Counted from the first letter of the stretch, positions 1-8,557 are shown. The stretch is DNA of 49,573 bases from Micavibrio sp. UBA7689 (GCA_002482805.1 DLGR01000004.1:1-49573), one strand, 5' to 3'. A program made the numbers and translations. Notes: generated by a model not told the origin, from the sequence alone.

Positions 1-591
1 GGCAGCATGGCCGACAATTTCACGCAATTGCTTGGGACGCGGTTCCTTGATTTCCAATGTCGTGAAATTTTCGGAAAAATCGGCATCGGATTCCAGAACG
101 GAGCCGACATTTTTCGTGGGCGATTCCAAAATCGCCTGATATTTTCCGGCCTTCAAATCGGCCATAAAGCCGTTCAGAAGATGCGTCGCACCGGCATTGC
201 GGGCCGATGTGATGAAATCAGCGGCGCTTTCGATGACTAACACCGAATCGGGGTTTCTGGTCAGTGTGGCGCGCAATTGGTCAAAGGCGGTGTTGATTCT
301 CTGGGGATCGCCCGAAGAAAACATCTCGTCGCTGTCCAGCCAGTAAAAGCGTTTGGAAACGATATCCAAAGGTGTTGTAAGATCAGACTTGCTCGCCTGC
401 ATGCCGAGTGTCATGGCGGTAAGACCCACACCCGATTCCCCTGTCAGTAATATGCTGTTCGCGTTTTTACGCATCAGGATATCGGCCATGGTTTTCAGTT
501 CGGCATCGCGGCCTTTCAGAACGAAGCCATCATGGCGTTCGAGATATTCATTGCCGCGGACAAGAGGAGAACCGTGAGGAGTTCCGGACAT
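1..591 (-). CDS. ClpA/ClpB-like AAA+ protein with degenerate Walker motifs (C-terminal part outside window)
   Basis: The frame is open for 197 codons from an ATG at 591 to the window edge, so only the N-terminal part is visible. It aligns by eye with the first nucleotide-binding domain of ClpA/ClpB: a short lead, then a P-loop-like segment at residues 51-58 (GESGVGLT), a Walker B-like strand at 117-122 (VLVIES), and the basic/acidic stretch that follows sensor 1 in Clp proteins. The Walker A lysine is leucine and the Walker B Asp-Glu is Glu-Ser, so ATP binding and hydrolysis at this site are probably lost. A second, active domain may lie beyond the edge. A good ribosome site (AGGGAAGG) precedes the ATG. 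It lies 96 bases downstream of the coiled-coil gene and is probably co-transcribed with it. The exact role is unknown. Confidence 0.7.
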   Translation of the reverse strand, partial: MSGTPHGSPLVRGNEYLERHDGFVLKGRDAELKTMADILMRKNANSILLTGESGVGLTAMTLGMQASKSDLTTPLDIVSKRFYWLDSDEMFSSGDPQRINTAFDQLRATLTRNPDSVLVIESAADFITSARNAGATHLLNGFMADLKAGKYQAILESPTKNVGSVLESDADFSENFTTLEIKEPRPKQLREIVGHAA

Positions 592-646
592 ATTAGACAA
601 ACCTTCCCTGTATAATTTTTTTATATTTTTTATATTTTTGATGGGC

Positions 647-680
647 GGGTCAGCGCCGGTGTCGGTTCCGGCACTGACCC
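647..680. other. Strong intercistronic hairpin between the coiled-coil and AAA+ genes
   Basis: A 13-bp stem (647-659 with 668-680, one G.T pair in RNA) encloses an 8-base loop. Read on the minus strand it sits just after the coiled-coil gene's stop and is followed by an A-rich, not T-rich, run. It is therefore not a standard terminator for that operon. It more likely protects the 3' end of the upstream message or sets the ratio of the two products. Confidence 0.6.
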
Positions 681-687
681 ATAGTGG

Positions 688-2430
688 TTAGGAATGTTTG
701 AGGCCGAACATCTCTGCAGCTGCGCCTGCACCGGGAGCTTTCTTGTCCTTGTCTTTGTCGGCTTCGACACCGGCAACTTCGGCAATGTGCTCGGCAACAA
801 CTTCGGCAGAGACGGACTGGCCGGATTCGATGGCCTGACCCAATTCGCGCGAGGCATCGCCCATCTTGTCGAGGTTCTGGCGGATATCCTTCATCGCATC
901 ACGGGTTAGCTCGATGGCGCTTCTTTGCGCTTCGCTGAACTGGCCCAATGTGTCGAGGGCGGTCAAAAGCTCGCTGTTTACATCCGCTTTCCGGTTGGCG
1001 TTGTTGATGACTTCTTTCATCAACGTGCTTTGCGTCATGCGGCCCATCCGTTGCATGGTGTCTTTCGCGCTTTCGCTTGATTGAACCAGAGCAGCCGAAC
1101 CGATACCAGTCAGAACGGCGGAGAGCTGTCCTGCGATGGTAGCAACGCCCGAGGTGCTGAGCTGGCGCGCGCTACGGATATTCTCGCGGTTTGCGTCGCT
1201 CATCGTCTGGACCTGCATTTTTTCGCGTTGCAGTTCTTCCAGAGACTGGCTGGTGTCGATAGAGGCATCGGCCAGGTTGTTGACGAAGTCATTGACCAGC
1301 GCCAGTTTCGATTGGCGTGCCAGTTCGACCACACTGCCCTCCGTTCCGGTCGGCTCTACATAAGCTTTACGGATTTCGGTGTTCTTGCCCTCTGCTTCCT
1401 TAACAGCTTCATCGACAATGGCATAACCCTGCTGCATGGCGAAGGTCACATCCGAGCTGCGCTGGATCTGGTCTTTCATATCCACGAACTTGCCAAGGGT
1501 TGCTTCGGTACGTTCGCGGCTGAACTGCACGAATTTTTGTGCGGTTTCCACGAGGCGTTTCTGGCGGTCCTTGTGTCCATCGGTGGTGATATCGAGCATT
1601 TCACGCAACACGGCTTTGTGCTTGGCGACTTCCGGATGGTCAGTGCCGGGGCCGTTTTCCAGCATCGTGGTCGTGTCCTTGATTTTGGTCGCGACTTCCG
1701 TGATAGCGGTGCTGCTTTGTGTGTTTTTCAACTGCAGTTCTGCAATCCTCATCTTCGCGGATTCCTTGATACCGCCGAAGCCGAAGAATTTACGCTGGTC
1801 CTGAAGATCCGCGATCTCGCTGTTACGCTGGGCGATTTCCGCTTCGTGTGTTCCGACGGAAGTTTCTAGGGCGGCCACTTCTTCTTTGAGTTTTGCTTCC
1901 CATTCGCGGTCATTGCGGATTTCCTTGAAGACGTCCAGCGTTTTGCCGGCTTTGCGGAGTTCGTAAACCGAATCCAGAATATCCGTGAGCGGCTTCATGG
2001 CGTCTTCGAAGTCCAAAAGCGACGTGTTCATGTCTTTCAGAACCGCCTGCAGTTCCGAGAAGGCTCCCGTTTCGCTCAATGCCATGTTGCGTTCGTTCAA
2101 AGCGATACGCTGCTTTTGCATGAACTCTTTGAATACGGTCAAAGCTTCGAGTTTTTGGCGGTTTTCTTCTACGGAAAGATCGGGATCCACCACCAGAGCC
2201 TTGACCATGAGGTCACGTTTTTCTTCGGGTGAAAGGCTTTGGTCACCCATGATCTTGTAGAACGGGTTTTCTTTGATTTTCGCAAAGCGTTCGGTATCAA
2301 CCGCCCTGCTGGTTTCCGGCGTGGTCTTGCGACGGGCGGCACGGACTGCTTCAACATTGAAGTCGGTTGCAACTTCTTTTTGGCGCGACAAAGATCCGGA
2401 GGCGGAACCGCCCCCTGTAACATCAGACAT
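688..2430 (-). CDS. Large coiled-coil protein, function unknown
   Basis: This 580-residue protein is almost entirely predicted helix. It has heptad-like stretches around residues 110-280 and 300-530 and a short low-complexity tail rich in Lys, Asp, Ala and Gly near the C-terminus. No signal peptide or long membrane helix is visible; one alanine/glycine-rich hydrophobic stretch lies near residues 425-450. The middle and C-terminal helices loosely recall TelA/toxic-anion-resistance proteins, but I do not call it as one. The start is set by an AGGGAGA ribosome site before the ATG at 2430. It forms an apparent operon with the downstream Clp-like gene, so the two proteins may act together. The opposite strand also carries long open frames, a by-product of codon bias. 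Confidence 0.8.
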   Translation of the reverse strand: MSDVTGGGSASGSLSRQKEVATDFNVEAVRAARRKTTPETSRAVDTERFAKIKENPFYKIMGDQSLSPEEKRDLMVKALVVDPDLSVEENRQKLEALTVFKEFMQKQRIALNERNMALSETGAFSELQAVLKDMNTSLLDFEDAMKPLTDILDSVYELRKAGKTLDVFKEIRNDREWEAKLKEEVAALETSVGTHEAEIAQRNSEIADLQDQRKFFGFGGIKESAKMRIAELQLKNTQSSTAITEVATKIKDTTTMLENGPGTDHPEVAKHKAVLREMLDITTDGHKDRQKRLVETAQKFVQFSRERTEATLGKFVDMKDQIQRSSDVTFAMQQGYAIVDEAVKEAEGKNTEIRKAYVEPTGTEGSVVELARQSKLALVNDFVNNLADASIDTSQSLEELQREKMQVQTMSDANRENIRSARQLSTSGVATIAGQLSAVLTGIGSAALVQSSESAKDTMQRMGRMTQSTLMKEVINNANRKADVNSELLTALDTLGQFSEAQRSAIELTRDAMKDIRQNLDKMGDASRELGQAIESGQSVSAEVVAEHIAEVAGVEADKDKDKKAPGAGAAAEMFGLKHS

Positions 2431-2536
2431 TTTATTCTCCCTGTTGGTCGTTTTTTAAGTTTTTTATAAGCTTTTAGCCATACGACATGGCTTTTCGAAT
2501 GCACGAAAATCTTTCGTTCATTCAAATTCAATTCTC

Positions 2537-2617
2537 TTATTTTAATGAGGATTGTGTGGGATCAAGATTTATCCAAATAGATCCCGAGGCGCGTGCGCCT
2601 TGTGTATTCTCCGACAT
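2537..2617 (-). CDS. Possible 26-residue small protein or leader peptide
   Basis: An ATG at 2617 with a good ribosome site (AACAGGGAG, 7 bases upstream) opens a 26-codon frame beginning MSENTQGARASG and ending at TAA. It lies about 100 bases upstream of the coiled-coil gene on the same strand. The same ACAGGGA ribosome-site core precedes all three genes of this strand, which supports real initiation here. It may be a leader peptide or a small partner of the operon; homology cannot be judged. Confidence 0.35.
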   Translation of the reverse strand: MSENTQGARASGSIWINLDPTQSSLK

Positions 2618-2889
2618 GACTACTCCCTGTTAGAAGCGATAATTTTTTTATAGTTTGTTAATACCATCTAAACACATCTAAAAAATATTTCAAGAAAAAT
2701 CGGAATTAACACTTACGATTTCATGTATCTACGCAGAAATCTGCGCAAAATTTTTTACGTTACATGTTTACACACTATGAAATGATGATGATGACATACA
2801 GTTTATTATTTACATAACTAATATTAATCTTTATTTTTCTTAGAGAAAAGCGCGAAAAGTGTTATTTTCCTTACTTCAAGAGAATAGTG
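2618..2889. other. AT-rich divergent intergenic region
   Basis: This stretch separates the minus-strand operon from the argC side and is much more AT-rich than its surroundings. It must hold promoters for both directions. Several TA-rich -10-like words occur, but none is paired with a convincing -35 box, so no promoter is assigned. I see no tRNA, repeat or terminator here. Confidence 0.4.
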
Positions 2890-3027
2890 ATGACAAAGAC
2901 GGGCAAAAATTCACATTTATATATAATTGGCGCGAACGCACAGAATCGCCAAGCCCTCGCTATCGCCTTAACGGTTGCGGCCACGCACACGAATGATCTC
3001 CGACGACGATTCTTCCCGCTCGTTTAA
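2890..3027 (+). CDS. 45-residue upstream ORF of argC with three consecutive Arg codons (candidate leader peptide)
   Basis: An ATG at 2890 opens 45 codons that end with TAA 36 bases before argC. The base composition changes from AT-rich to GC-rich within this frame, as expected for coding sequence. Close to the end it reads DLRRRFFPLV, with three CGA codons in a row, a rare codon in most proteobacteria. A regulatory peptide that senses Arg-tRNA or arginine supply before an arginine biosynthetic gene would look like this. No terminator hairpin lies between it and argC, so control, if any, would act on translation or by Rho. The ribosome site is weak (AAGAG). Confidence 0.4.
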   Translation: MTKTGKNSHLYIIGANAQNRQALAIALTVAATHTNDLRRRFFPLV

Positions 3028-3063
3028 AAACATCATTCATTCACCGTTATATAAGGAATTACC

Positions 3064-4020
3064 ATGTCGAAAATATTTATCGATGGTGCCCATGGCACCA
3101 CGGGTCTTGTCATACAAGGCCTTTTGAAACCGTTTATTAAGGCGGGTTCCATTACCCTCCTCTCTATAGACAATTACAGAAATATCGGACAACGGCTCGA
3201 AGCTTTCGGGCAATCCGATCTTTCTGTTATATGCCTTCCCGACGAAGCCGCAAAAGAAGCCGTAGCCTTGGCAAAAACCACGAAGACGCGGATACTCGAC
3301 GCCTCTTCGGCGCATAGGACCGCCTCTTGGATGACCTATGGCTTTCCGGAATTAAGCCACGGCCAGCCAGATATGATCCGCAATGCGGCCTATGTCACCA
3401 ATCCCGGATGTTATGCGACGGGCGCGATTGCGATTCTAAAGCCTTTGATAGACAACGCTTTGCTGGATATGCGGCAGGACGTCACCATCATTGGTGCTTC
3501 CGGCTACACAGGCGGCGGAAAAAACATGATCGAAAGACATGAAGTGGGCGGGCAAGCCTATGCCATCGAGAATGCTTTGGTGCAATATTCAATGGACGCA
3601 CGGCATAAGCATGTCAGAGAAATTCATACCTATTCAGGTTTGATCACGGCGCCGACATTTGTGCCACAGGTTTTAAACATTCCGCGCGGGATGATCGTAT
3701 CAGTGACCTTCAACTCAGAGGCGATGAAAAAATTGCCGGAGGAATTGCACGATGCCTATATGGCCGCCTATCACGTTCCTGGATCTGAGGTGAAAGTGCT
3801 GCCATTCCATCCCCCGCAATCGCATGTCGATTTTTCGAGATTTGCACATCTCAACACACCGAGTAGCACAGCTCCCCCGCTTCCAGAACTGGAGATGTCG
3901 ATTTCCGGATGGGCAGGAAACGGAGAAAGGCAGACAACCGTGAAAGCCAGCCTGGACAATCTTGGCAAAGGCGCAGGAACACAGGCGGTTCAAAATATAC
4001 GGCTTATGCTGAATATCTGA
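3064..4020 (+). CDS. argC: N-acetyl-gamma-glutamyl-phosphate reductase (short, type 2)
   Basis: ArgC makes N-acetylglutamate semialdehyde from N-acetylglutamyl phosphate with NADPH, the third step of arginine biosynthesis in the cytoplasm. The 318-residue length fits the short ArgC type. Visible marks are the N-terminal nucleotide-binding loop (GAHGTTG, 8-14), the active-site cysteine in NPGCYAT (Cys116), and the glycine-rich GASGYTGGGK segment near residue 150. The ATG at 3064 follows a TAAGGAA ribosome site. The gene stands alone, with the Arg-rich upstream ORF in front and a strong terminator behind; no other arg gene is nearby. Confidence 0.95.
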   Translation: MSKIFIDGAHGTTGLVIQGLLKPFIKAGSITLLSIDNYRNIGQRLEAFGQSDLSVICLPDEAAKEAVALAKTTKTRILDASSAHRTASWMTYGFPELSHGQPDMIRNAAYVTNPGCYATGAIAILKPLIDNALLDMRQDVTIIGASGYTGGGKNMIERHEVGGQAYAIENALVQYSMDARHKHVREIHTYSGLITAPTFVPQVLNIPRGMIVSVTFNSEAMKKLPEELHDAYMAAYHVPGSEVKVLPFHPPQSHVDFSRFAHLNTPSSTAPPLPELEMSISGWAGNGERQTTVKASLDNLGKGAGTQAVQNIRLMLNI

Positions 4021-4024
4021 TAGG

Positions 4025-4053
4025 AAAGGCCGGTTCTTACCGGCCTTTTTCTT
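4025..4053 (+). terminator. Rho-independent terminator of argC
   Basis: A perfect 10-bp stem (AAAGGCCGGT with ACCGGCCTTT) around a TCTT loop is followed by a short T run, directly after the argC stop codon. Confidence 0.9.
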
Positions 4054-4127
4054 ATGGAACCTTCCGCCGCTTTTTTGCGTTTGTTGCAAAGACTTAATGT
4101 ATTCGTGCATGAACCGGAATAATATAG

Positions 4128-5612
4128 ATGAAACCATTTTCAAACAATTTGATGATACAGAATCCTTCCCTGCCCTCTTTGGAAAAAACAATTGCGGATC
4201 ATGTTGCGCGCAACGCGGGGCAATCGGGCTTTCGTGTGATGACGACCGGCGAGGATTCCTTGCGGGCTCGTTTGTCTTTGATTACCGCCGCGCAAAAATC
4301 CATAGATCTGCAATATTATGCTATCAACGATGATGTAACATCGAACCTGTTGATCGAAGCGATCATGCAAGCAGCAGACCGCGGCGTTAAGGTACGTTTT
4401 CTGATCGACGATATCAGCGTGGGCAAAGTCCAGCGCTGCCTTGTCGCCTTGGATGGTACCGACAACATCAAAGTAAAAATCTTCAATCCTTTTTCCCGCA
4501 GCAATCAGTTTATTCTATCGCGCATCGTTGCATTCTTTTCCCATTTCAAAAGAAACACGAAACGAATGCACAACAAGATGCTGATTGCGGATGGTCAGGC
4601 AGGCATCATGGGCGGGCGCAATCTGGGCGATGAATATTTTGATGCCCATGCTGATCTTTCCTTTAAAGACATCGACATGCTGTCTATCGGGCCCATCACG
4701 GAAAAGATGGTTGAAAGCTTTGACAAGTACTGGAACAACGAAAACGCCCGCAAGGTATCAGAGCTTTACAAACCCAACAGAGATAAAGAATTTTTACAAA
4801 AATTCCGTGAGAAATTGCGTGAAAGCCGCGAAGAAGCCCTTAAAAAATCCAAAAAGGAAAATGACAATCTGCCCGCTTTCGATGACTATATCCGTTTATC
4901 GGGCGAAAAATTCGTCTGGAGCGGTGCTGAGTTTTACGCGGACGAACCTGCCAAAATCAACAACCGTGATTTTGAATCCGAAGGCGGCCCGCTGCAAACT
5001 GTGTTCGCTCTTGGAGAAAAAGCCGAAAAGGAATTCCTGATCATTTCCCCCTACTTCGTACCTGGAGAAGACGGGCTGGCATGGTTGCAATCTTTACGAA
5101 ACCGCGGCATAAAAATACGCATTATTACCAATTCACTGGCATCGACAGACGTAGTGGCCGTGCATACGGGTTATAATTCCTATCGCAAAGCCATTCTTGA
5201 GAGTGGCATTGAACTGTTCGAAATGAAACCACTCAACAACGGCCGTACCAAGCAACGATTGATCGGTTCCCGCGCGCCCTCACATGCCAGTCTGCACGCC
5301 AAAGTCTATATCGCGGACAAAAAAACAGCGATTGTGGGATCGCTTAACTTCGATCCGCGCTCCGCTCAACTCAACACCGAAGTCGCTCTTCTGGTGCACA
5401 GCGAAACCATCGCGAAACAATTGAGTGATTTGTATGAGAATGTCATTCTACCCAAATCGAGCTACAGGCTCGCGCTGGAACACGGGAAAGTCGCATGGCA
5501 TTCTGAGGAAAAAGGTCGGAAAAAGGTCTATTACATCGAACCGGACGCCAGCCCTTGGCGAAGGTTGCAGGCTTTCCTGATAGATTTCCTACCCGTGGAA
5601 AAACAGCTATAA
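4128..5612 (+). CDS. Phospholipase D family protein, cardiolipin synthase C-like
   Basis: This 494-residue protein carries two phospholipase D HKD motifs: HNKMLIADGQAGIMGGRN near residue 150 and LHAKVYIADKKTAIVGSLNFD near residue 390. Together these form one active site with paired His and Lys. The length, the motif spacing and the YYAINDD segment near residue 65 fit the ClsC/YmdC group of cardiolipin synthases, which transfer a phosphatidyl group between phospholipids at the inner membrane. Unlike ClsA, no long N-terminal membrane helices are seen. A phospholipase or nuclease role cannot be excluded from sequence alone. The gene ends in a stop-codon overlap with the convergent phosphoesterase gene. 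Confidence 0.88.
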   Translation: MKPFSNNLMIQNPSLPSLEKTIADHVARNAGQSGFRVMTTGEDSLRARLSLITAAQKSIDLQYYAINDDVTSNLLIEAIMQAADRGVKVRFLIDDISVGKVQRCLVALDGTDNIKVKIFNPFSRSNQFILSRIVAFFSHFKRNTKRMHNKMLIADGQAGIMGGRNLGDEYFDAHADLSFKDIDMLSIGPITEKMVESFDKYWNNENARKVSELYKPNRDKEFLQKFREKLRESREEALKKSKKENDNLPAFDDYIRLSGEKFVWSGAEFYADEPAKINNRDFESEGGPLQTVFALGEKAEKEFLIISPYFVPGEDGLAWLQSLRNRGIKIRIITNSLASTDVVAVHTGYNSYRKAILESGIELFEMKPLNNGRTKQRLIGSRAPSHASLHAKVYIADKKTAIVGSLNFDPRSAQLNTEVALLVHSETIAKQLSDLYENVILPKSSYRLALEHGKVAWHSEEKGRKKVYYIEPDASPWRRLQAFLIDFLPVEKQL

Positions 5613-6383
5613 AATCTTGAATTCCGCCGTAATGGGAAAGTGATCGGATGTGATGACTTGCGTGAGCATTTCCGCATTCACCAATTCCAGACCCTTGTAG
5701 AACAAATGATCCAGATGACGGTTGAAATGAGATAAACGCGTGCGGCGCTTCGACAGTTTGACCTCGGTTAATCCCATATGTTCCGCAATATCCTGTAGCC
5801 TCTTATACCGCAGACTGCTCCAAGTGTTGAAATCTCCCGCTAATATTACAGGGCCTTCGTGGTTTTCTATGGCTATAACGACCTTCGCCATATGACGGCT
5901 GAATTTTTCGTAGGATACGAAATTGATGGCGTGCATGTTCACGGTAAGAAGCTGTTGCTCGGATCCCTTGATCGGATAGGTTGTCGCCAGAATCATTTTG
6001 GGTGTACGGAACAATGGCTCCATATCTTCGGAAATATAGAAACCCTGCGCTGTGGACTTCACTACCGCACCTGTTTTGACGCCCGTGGTCATTTTCGTGT
6101 GCGTGTGCCCGAATGTTTTGGCCAGCACCCATTCGAATTTTTCCGGCGTTTGAAAAATAGGATCGTAACGCGTGTTCATGACGGATTCCTGCAACATGAC
6201 GATCTGCTTACCTTCGATGAGGTTGCGGAAATCCTGTTCCCACCCGCGCATGCGGCCCTTGTAGACGTTCCACACCAACACGCTGAAGCTTTTTTCCAGA
6301 CACGCATCCGCGTGCACGCCGCCGATAACCTGCAAGGTGTTTTCAGAATCGTACAATTCGGGAAAGAGTTTTCGATAAGGCAT
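5607..6383 (-). CDS. Endonuclease/exonuclease/phosphatase (EEP) family protein
   Basis: This 258-residue protein shows the EEP hydrolase signatures in order: VLVWNVYKG (metal-binding Asn39), LQES (Glu66), GDFNTWS (183-189), LDH (224-226) and SDHFP (246-250). The family includes DNase I-like nucleases and phosphodiesterases that use a divalent metal; the substrate here is unknown. I place the start at the ATG at 6383; a longer in-frame start at 6437 would lie partly inside the LexA box. The 5' end faces the radical SAM gene across that operator, so SOS control is possible. It is convergent with, and overlaps by a few bases, the phospholipase D gene. No signal peptide is evident. Confidence 0.85.
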   Translation of the reverse strand: MPYRKLFPELYDSENTLQVIGGVHADACLEKSFSVLVWNVYKGRMRGWEQDFRNLIEGKQIVMLQESVMNTRYDPIFQTPEKFEWVLAKTFGHTHTKMTTGVKTGAVVKSTAQGFYISEDMEPLFRTPKMILATTYPIKGSEQQLLTVNMHAINFVSYEKFSRHMAKVVIAIENHEGPVILAGDFNTWSSLRYKRLQDIAEHMGLTEVKLSKRRTRLSHFNRHLDHLFYKGLELVNAEMLTQVITSDHFPITAEFKIL

Positions 6384-6420
6384 TGTATTTATATAGGTTA
6401 AGCCCTTAAAAGTAGAATGA

Positions 6421-6435
6421 GAACAAATGTAGAAC
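6421..6435. promoter_or_regulatory. Candidate LexA (SOS) box, GAAC-N7-GAAC
   Basis: The sequence GAACAAATGTAGAAC matches exactly the direct-repeat operator recognised by alphaproteobacterial LexA (GTTC-N7-GTTC on the other strand). It lies between two divergent genes, 30 bases upstream of the radical SAM start and 38 bases upstream of the EEP start. That is the right place to repress both. A nuclease-like gene and a photolyase-like radical SAM gene make sensible SOS targets. Confidence 0.75.
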
Positions 6436-6464
6436 ATTTGTCACTTTTGTCTTATTATATTGCC

Positions 6465-7571
6465 ATGAGCAGCGATTCTCCCCAAACCAAGCGTCTCACC
6501 TTACGAGGACGCGGCACCAATATCAACCCGACAGGTCGTTTCGAAAAACAAACCCGTGTTACAGAGGGTGATGATCTGGATGCCATCATCGAACCCGAAC
6601 AGCTTGAATGCGGTGTGCAACTTAAAACACAAACACACAAGGACACAACAAAATCGATTGTTTCGACAAATGATTCACCGGATGTCGGTATGGAGGCGAC
6701 AGTAAATCCCTATCGGGGATGCGAACACGGATGCATTTATTGCTTCGCGCGCCCCACGCATGAGTATCTGGGATATTCCGCAGGGGCGGATTTTGAATCG
6801 CATATATTCGTGAAAGAAAACGCCGCACAGTTACTGAGCGAGAAACTGTCTTCCAAAAGCTGGGAGCCGAAAGTGATTACTTTGAGCGGCGTTACAGACC
6901 CCTACCAACCTTTGGAGCGCAAACTGCAAATCACGCGCAGTTGTTTCGAAGTGTTGCGGGATTTTAGAAACCCCGCCGCCATTATAACCAAAAGCAATCT
7001 TGTCACGCGTGACGCCGACATCTTTGCGGAAATGGCTTCATGGAACGGTATCGGCGTGAATATGTCGATCACCACACTGGATTCCGATCTGGCGCGAAAG
7101 ATGGAGCCCCGCGCTTCGCAACCTTTGCGGCGGTTAGAGGCGATCGAATTACTCGTATCCAAAGGCGTTCCCGTAAGCGTGATTATAGGTCCTGTCCTGC
7201 CCGGCCTCACTGATCATGAAATTCCGATGATCCTCAAATCTGCATCGGATGCAGGAGCGAGCGGTGCGCACTATACAATGCTACGCCTTCCCTATGGTGT
7301 GAAGGATTTGTTTCAGGTGTGGCTGGAGGATAATTATCCCGACAAAGCGTCAAAGGTTTTAAACCATGTGCGCGATGTGCGCGGCGGGAAATTGAACGAT
7401 CCGAATTTCGTCACACGCATGCGCGGAAGCGGGCGTTACGCCGAAAATATCGACGATATCTTCCAGCTCTATAAAAAGAAGTATGGATTAAACCGCCGAT
7501 ATCACGATTTGTCTACGCAACATTTCAAACGCGATGCGCACAGCGCGCAGCGCGACCTGTTTTCGTTTTAA
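6465..7571 (+). CDS. PA0069/Rv2578c-type radical SAM protein (spore photoproduct lyase-like)
   Basis: This 368-residue protein has the radical SAM cysteine motif CEHGCIYC (Cys86, Cys90, Cys93) inside a conserved NPYRGCEHGC block. This is typical of the PA0069/Rv2578c family, relatives of spore photoproduct lyase. The iron-sulfur cluster and SAM generate a radical; the substrate of this family is not settled, but a DNA-related repair role is often proposed. The LexA-like box immediately upstream supports that. The start at 6465 (MSSDSPQTK) has no clear ribosome site, so a leaderless or very short-leader message is possible. An in-frame start at 6417 would cover the operator and is less likely. 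The 3' end overlaps the convergent SDR gene. Confidence 0.88.
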   Translation: MSSDSPQTKRLTLRGRGTNINPTGRFEKQTRVTEGDDLDAIIEPEQLECGVQLKTQTHKDTTKSIVSTNDSPDVGMEATVNPYRGCEHGCIYCFARPTHEYLGYSAGADFESHIFVKENAAQLLSEKLSSKSWEPKVITLSGVTDPYQPLERKLQITRSCFEVLRDFRNPAAIITKSNLVTRDADIFAEMASWNGIGVNMSITTLDSDLARKMEPRASQPLRRLEAIELLVSKGVPVSVIIGPVLPGLTDHEIPMILKSASDAGASGAHYTMLRLPYGVKDLFQVWLEDNYPDKASKVLNHVRDVRGGKLNDPNFVTRMRGSGRYAENIDDIFQLYKKKYGLNRRYHDLSTQHFKRDAHSAQRDLFSF

Positions 7572-8557
7572 TTGTCGTAGCCGCCGATTATAGGCAAAAC
7601 CTCACCCGTGATATAGCTCGAACAATGCGGAGATGCGAGGAACACATAAGCCGGTGCGATTTCTTCCGGTTGCGCGGGGCGCTTCATTGGCGTGTCCGCG
7701 CCGAATTTGGCTACGTGTTTAGCTTGCTTATCGGATGGGTTAAGCGGCGTCCATACAGGTCCCGGCGCGACCGCGTTCACGCGTATGCCTTTGGGAATCA
7801 AATGCGTGGCGAGCGAGCGGGTAAAGGCATGGATGCCGCCTTTGGTCATGGAATAGTCCAGCAAATCCTTGCTTCCGTCGATGCCTGTGATCGAACCCGT
7901 GTTGATGATCGCAGAACCCGCTTTCATTTCCGGCGCGGCCGCCTGCGCCATAAAGAAATAACCATACAGGTTTGTTTTCAGCGTTTCATCGAAATGCGCC
8001 GCGGTTAAATCTTCGAATTTCGAATGAATTTGGAACGCCGCGTTGTTGACTAGAATATCCAGCTTGCCGAATTCTTTCACTGCCTTTTTGATCGCCTGCC
8101 GACAGAATTTCTGATCGCTCACATCCCCCGATATGATCAGGCATTTGCGTCCTTCTGCCTCGACCTGCTTTTTGGTTTCTTTGGCATCGGCCTCTTCATC
8201 CAGATGCATAACCACCACATCCGCACCTTCGCGTGCGAACAGCACCGCGACAGAACGCCCGATTCCGGAATCCCCGCCCGTAATGACGGCTACCTTGTCT
8301 TTGAGTTTTTCCGATCCTTTGTAAAAAGGCGCATCGTACATGGGTGCAGGATCAAGGGCCGCTTCATTGCCTGGTTTTTTCTGATGCTGCTGCGGGAATG
8401 GCGGCACGGGATATTTGCGCGCCCCTGCCTGCATGGGCTTGGGTTCTTTTTCACCGCCCTTTTTGTCTTCGGTATCCACCTGCTTTTGAATATCACGCTG
8501 TTTGGCGGCGGTTTGCTTGGCATTTTCGTTGATCGGAGCTTTTTGCGCGCGTTTCAT
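7568..8557 (-). CDS. SDR-family oxidoreductase, general stress/glucose dehydrogenase-like with N-terminal extension
   Basis: This 329-residue short-chain dehydrogenase has a charged, proline-rich N-terminal extension of about 80 residues before the Rossmann core. The core shows TGGDSGIGR, the NNAA strand and a YSMTK active site, ending in the usual GGYDN-type tail. The arrangement matches the YhdF/YghA-like SDRs found in many stress-related loci; it probably reduces a carbonyl or oxidises an alcohol with NAD(P). I chose the ATG at 8557 because AAAGG lies 8 bases upstream; a start at 8590 is possible but lacks a site. Its stop overlaps the radical SAM stop on the other strand. Confidence 0.88.
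   Translation of the reverse strand: MKRAQKAPINENAKQTAAKQRDIQKQVDTEDKKGGEKEPKPMQAGARKYPVPPFPQQHQKKPGNEAALDPAPMYDAPFYKGSEKLKDKVAVITGGDSGIGRSVAVLFAREGADVVVMHLDEEADAKETKKQVEAEGRKCLIISGDVSDQKFCRQAIKKAVKEFGKLDILVNNAAFQIHSKFEDLTAAHFDETLKTNLYGYFFMAQAAAPEMKAGSAIINTGSITGIDGSKDLLDYSMTKGGIHAFTRSLATHLIPKGIRVNAVAPGPVWTPLNPSDKQAKHVAKFGADTPMKRPAQPEEIAPAYVFLASPHCSSYITGEVLPIIGGYDN

Noticed and set aside
1081..1869. 262-codon open frame antisense to the coiled-coil gene
   Set aside because: Its composition is unlike its neighbours, it lacks a ribosome site, and the opposite frame is a continuous coiled-coil protein with a proper start.
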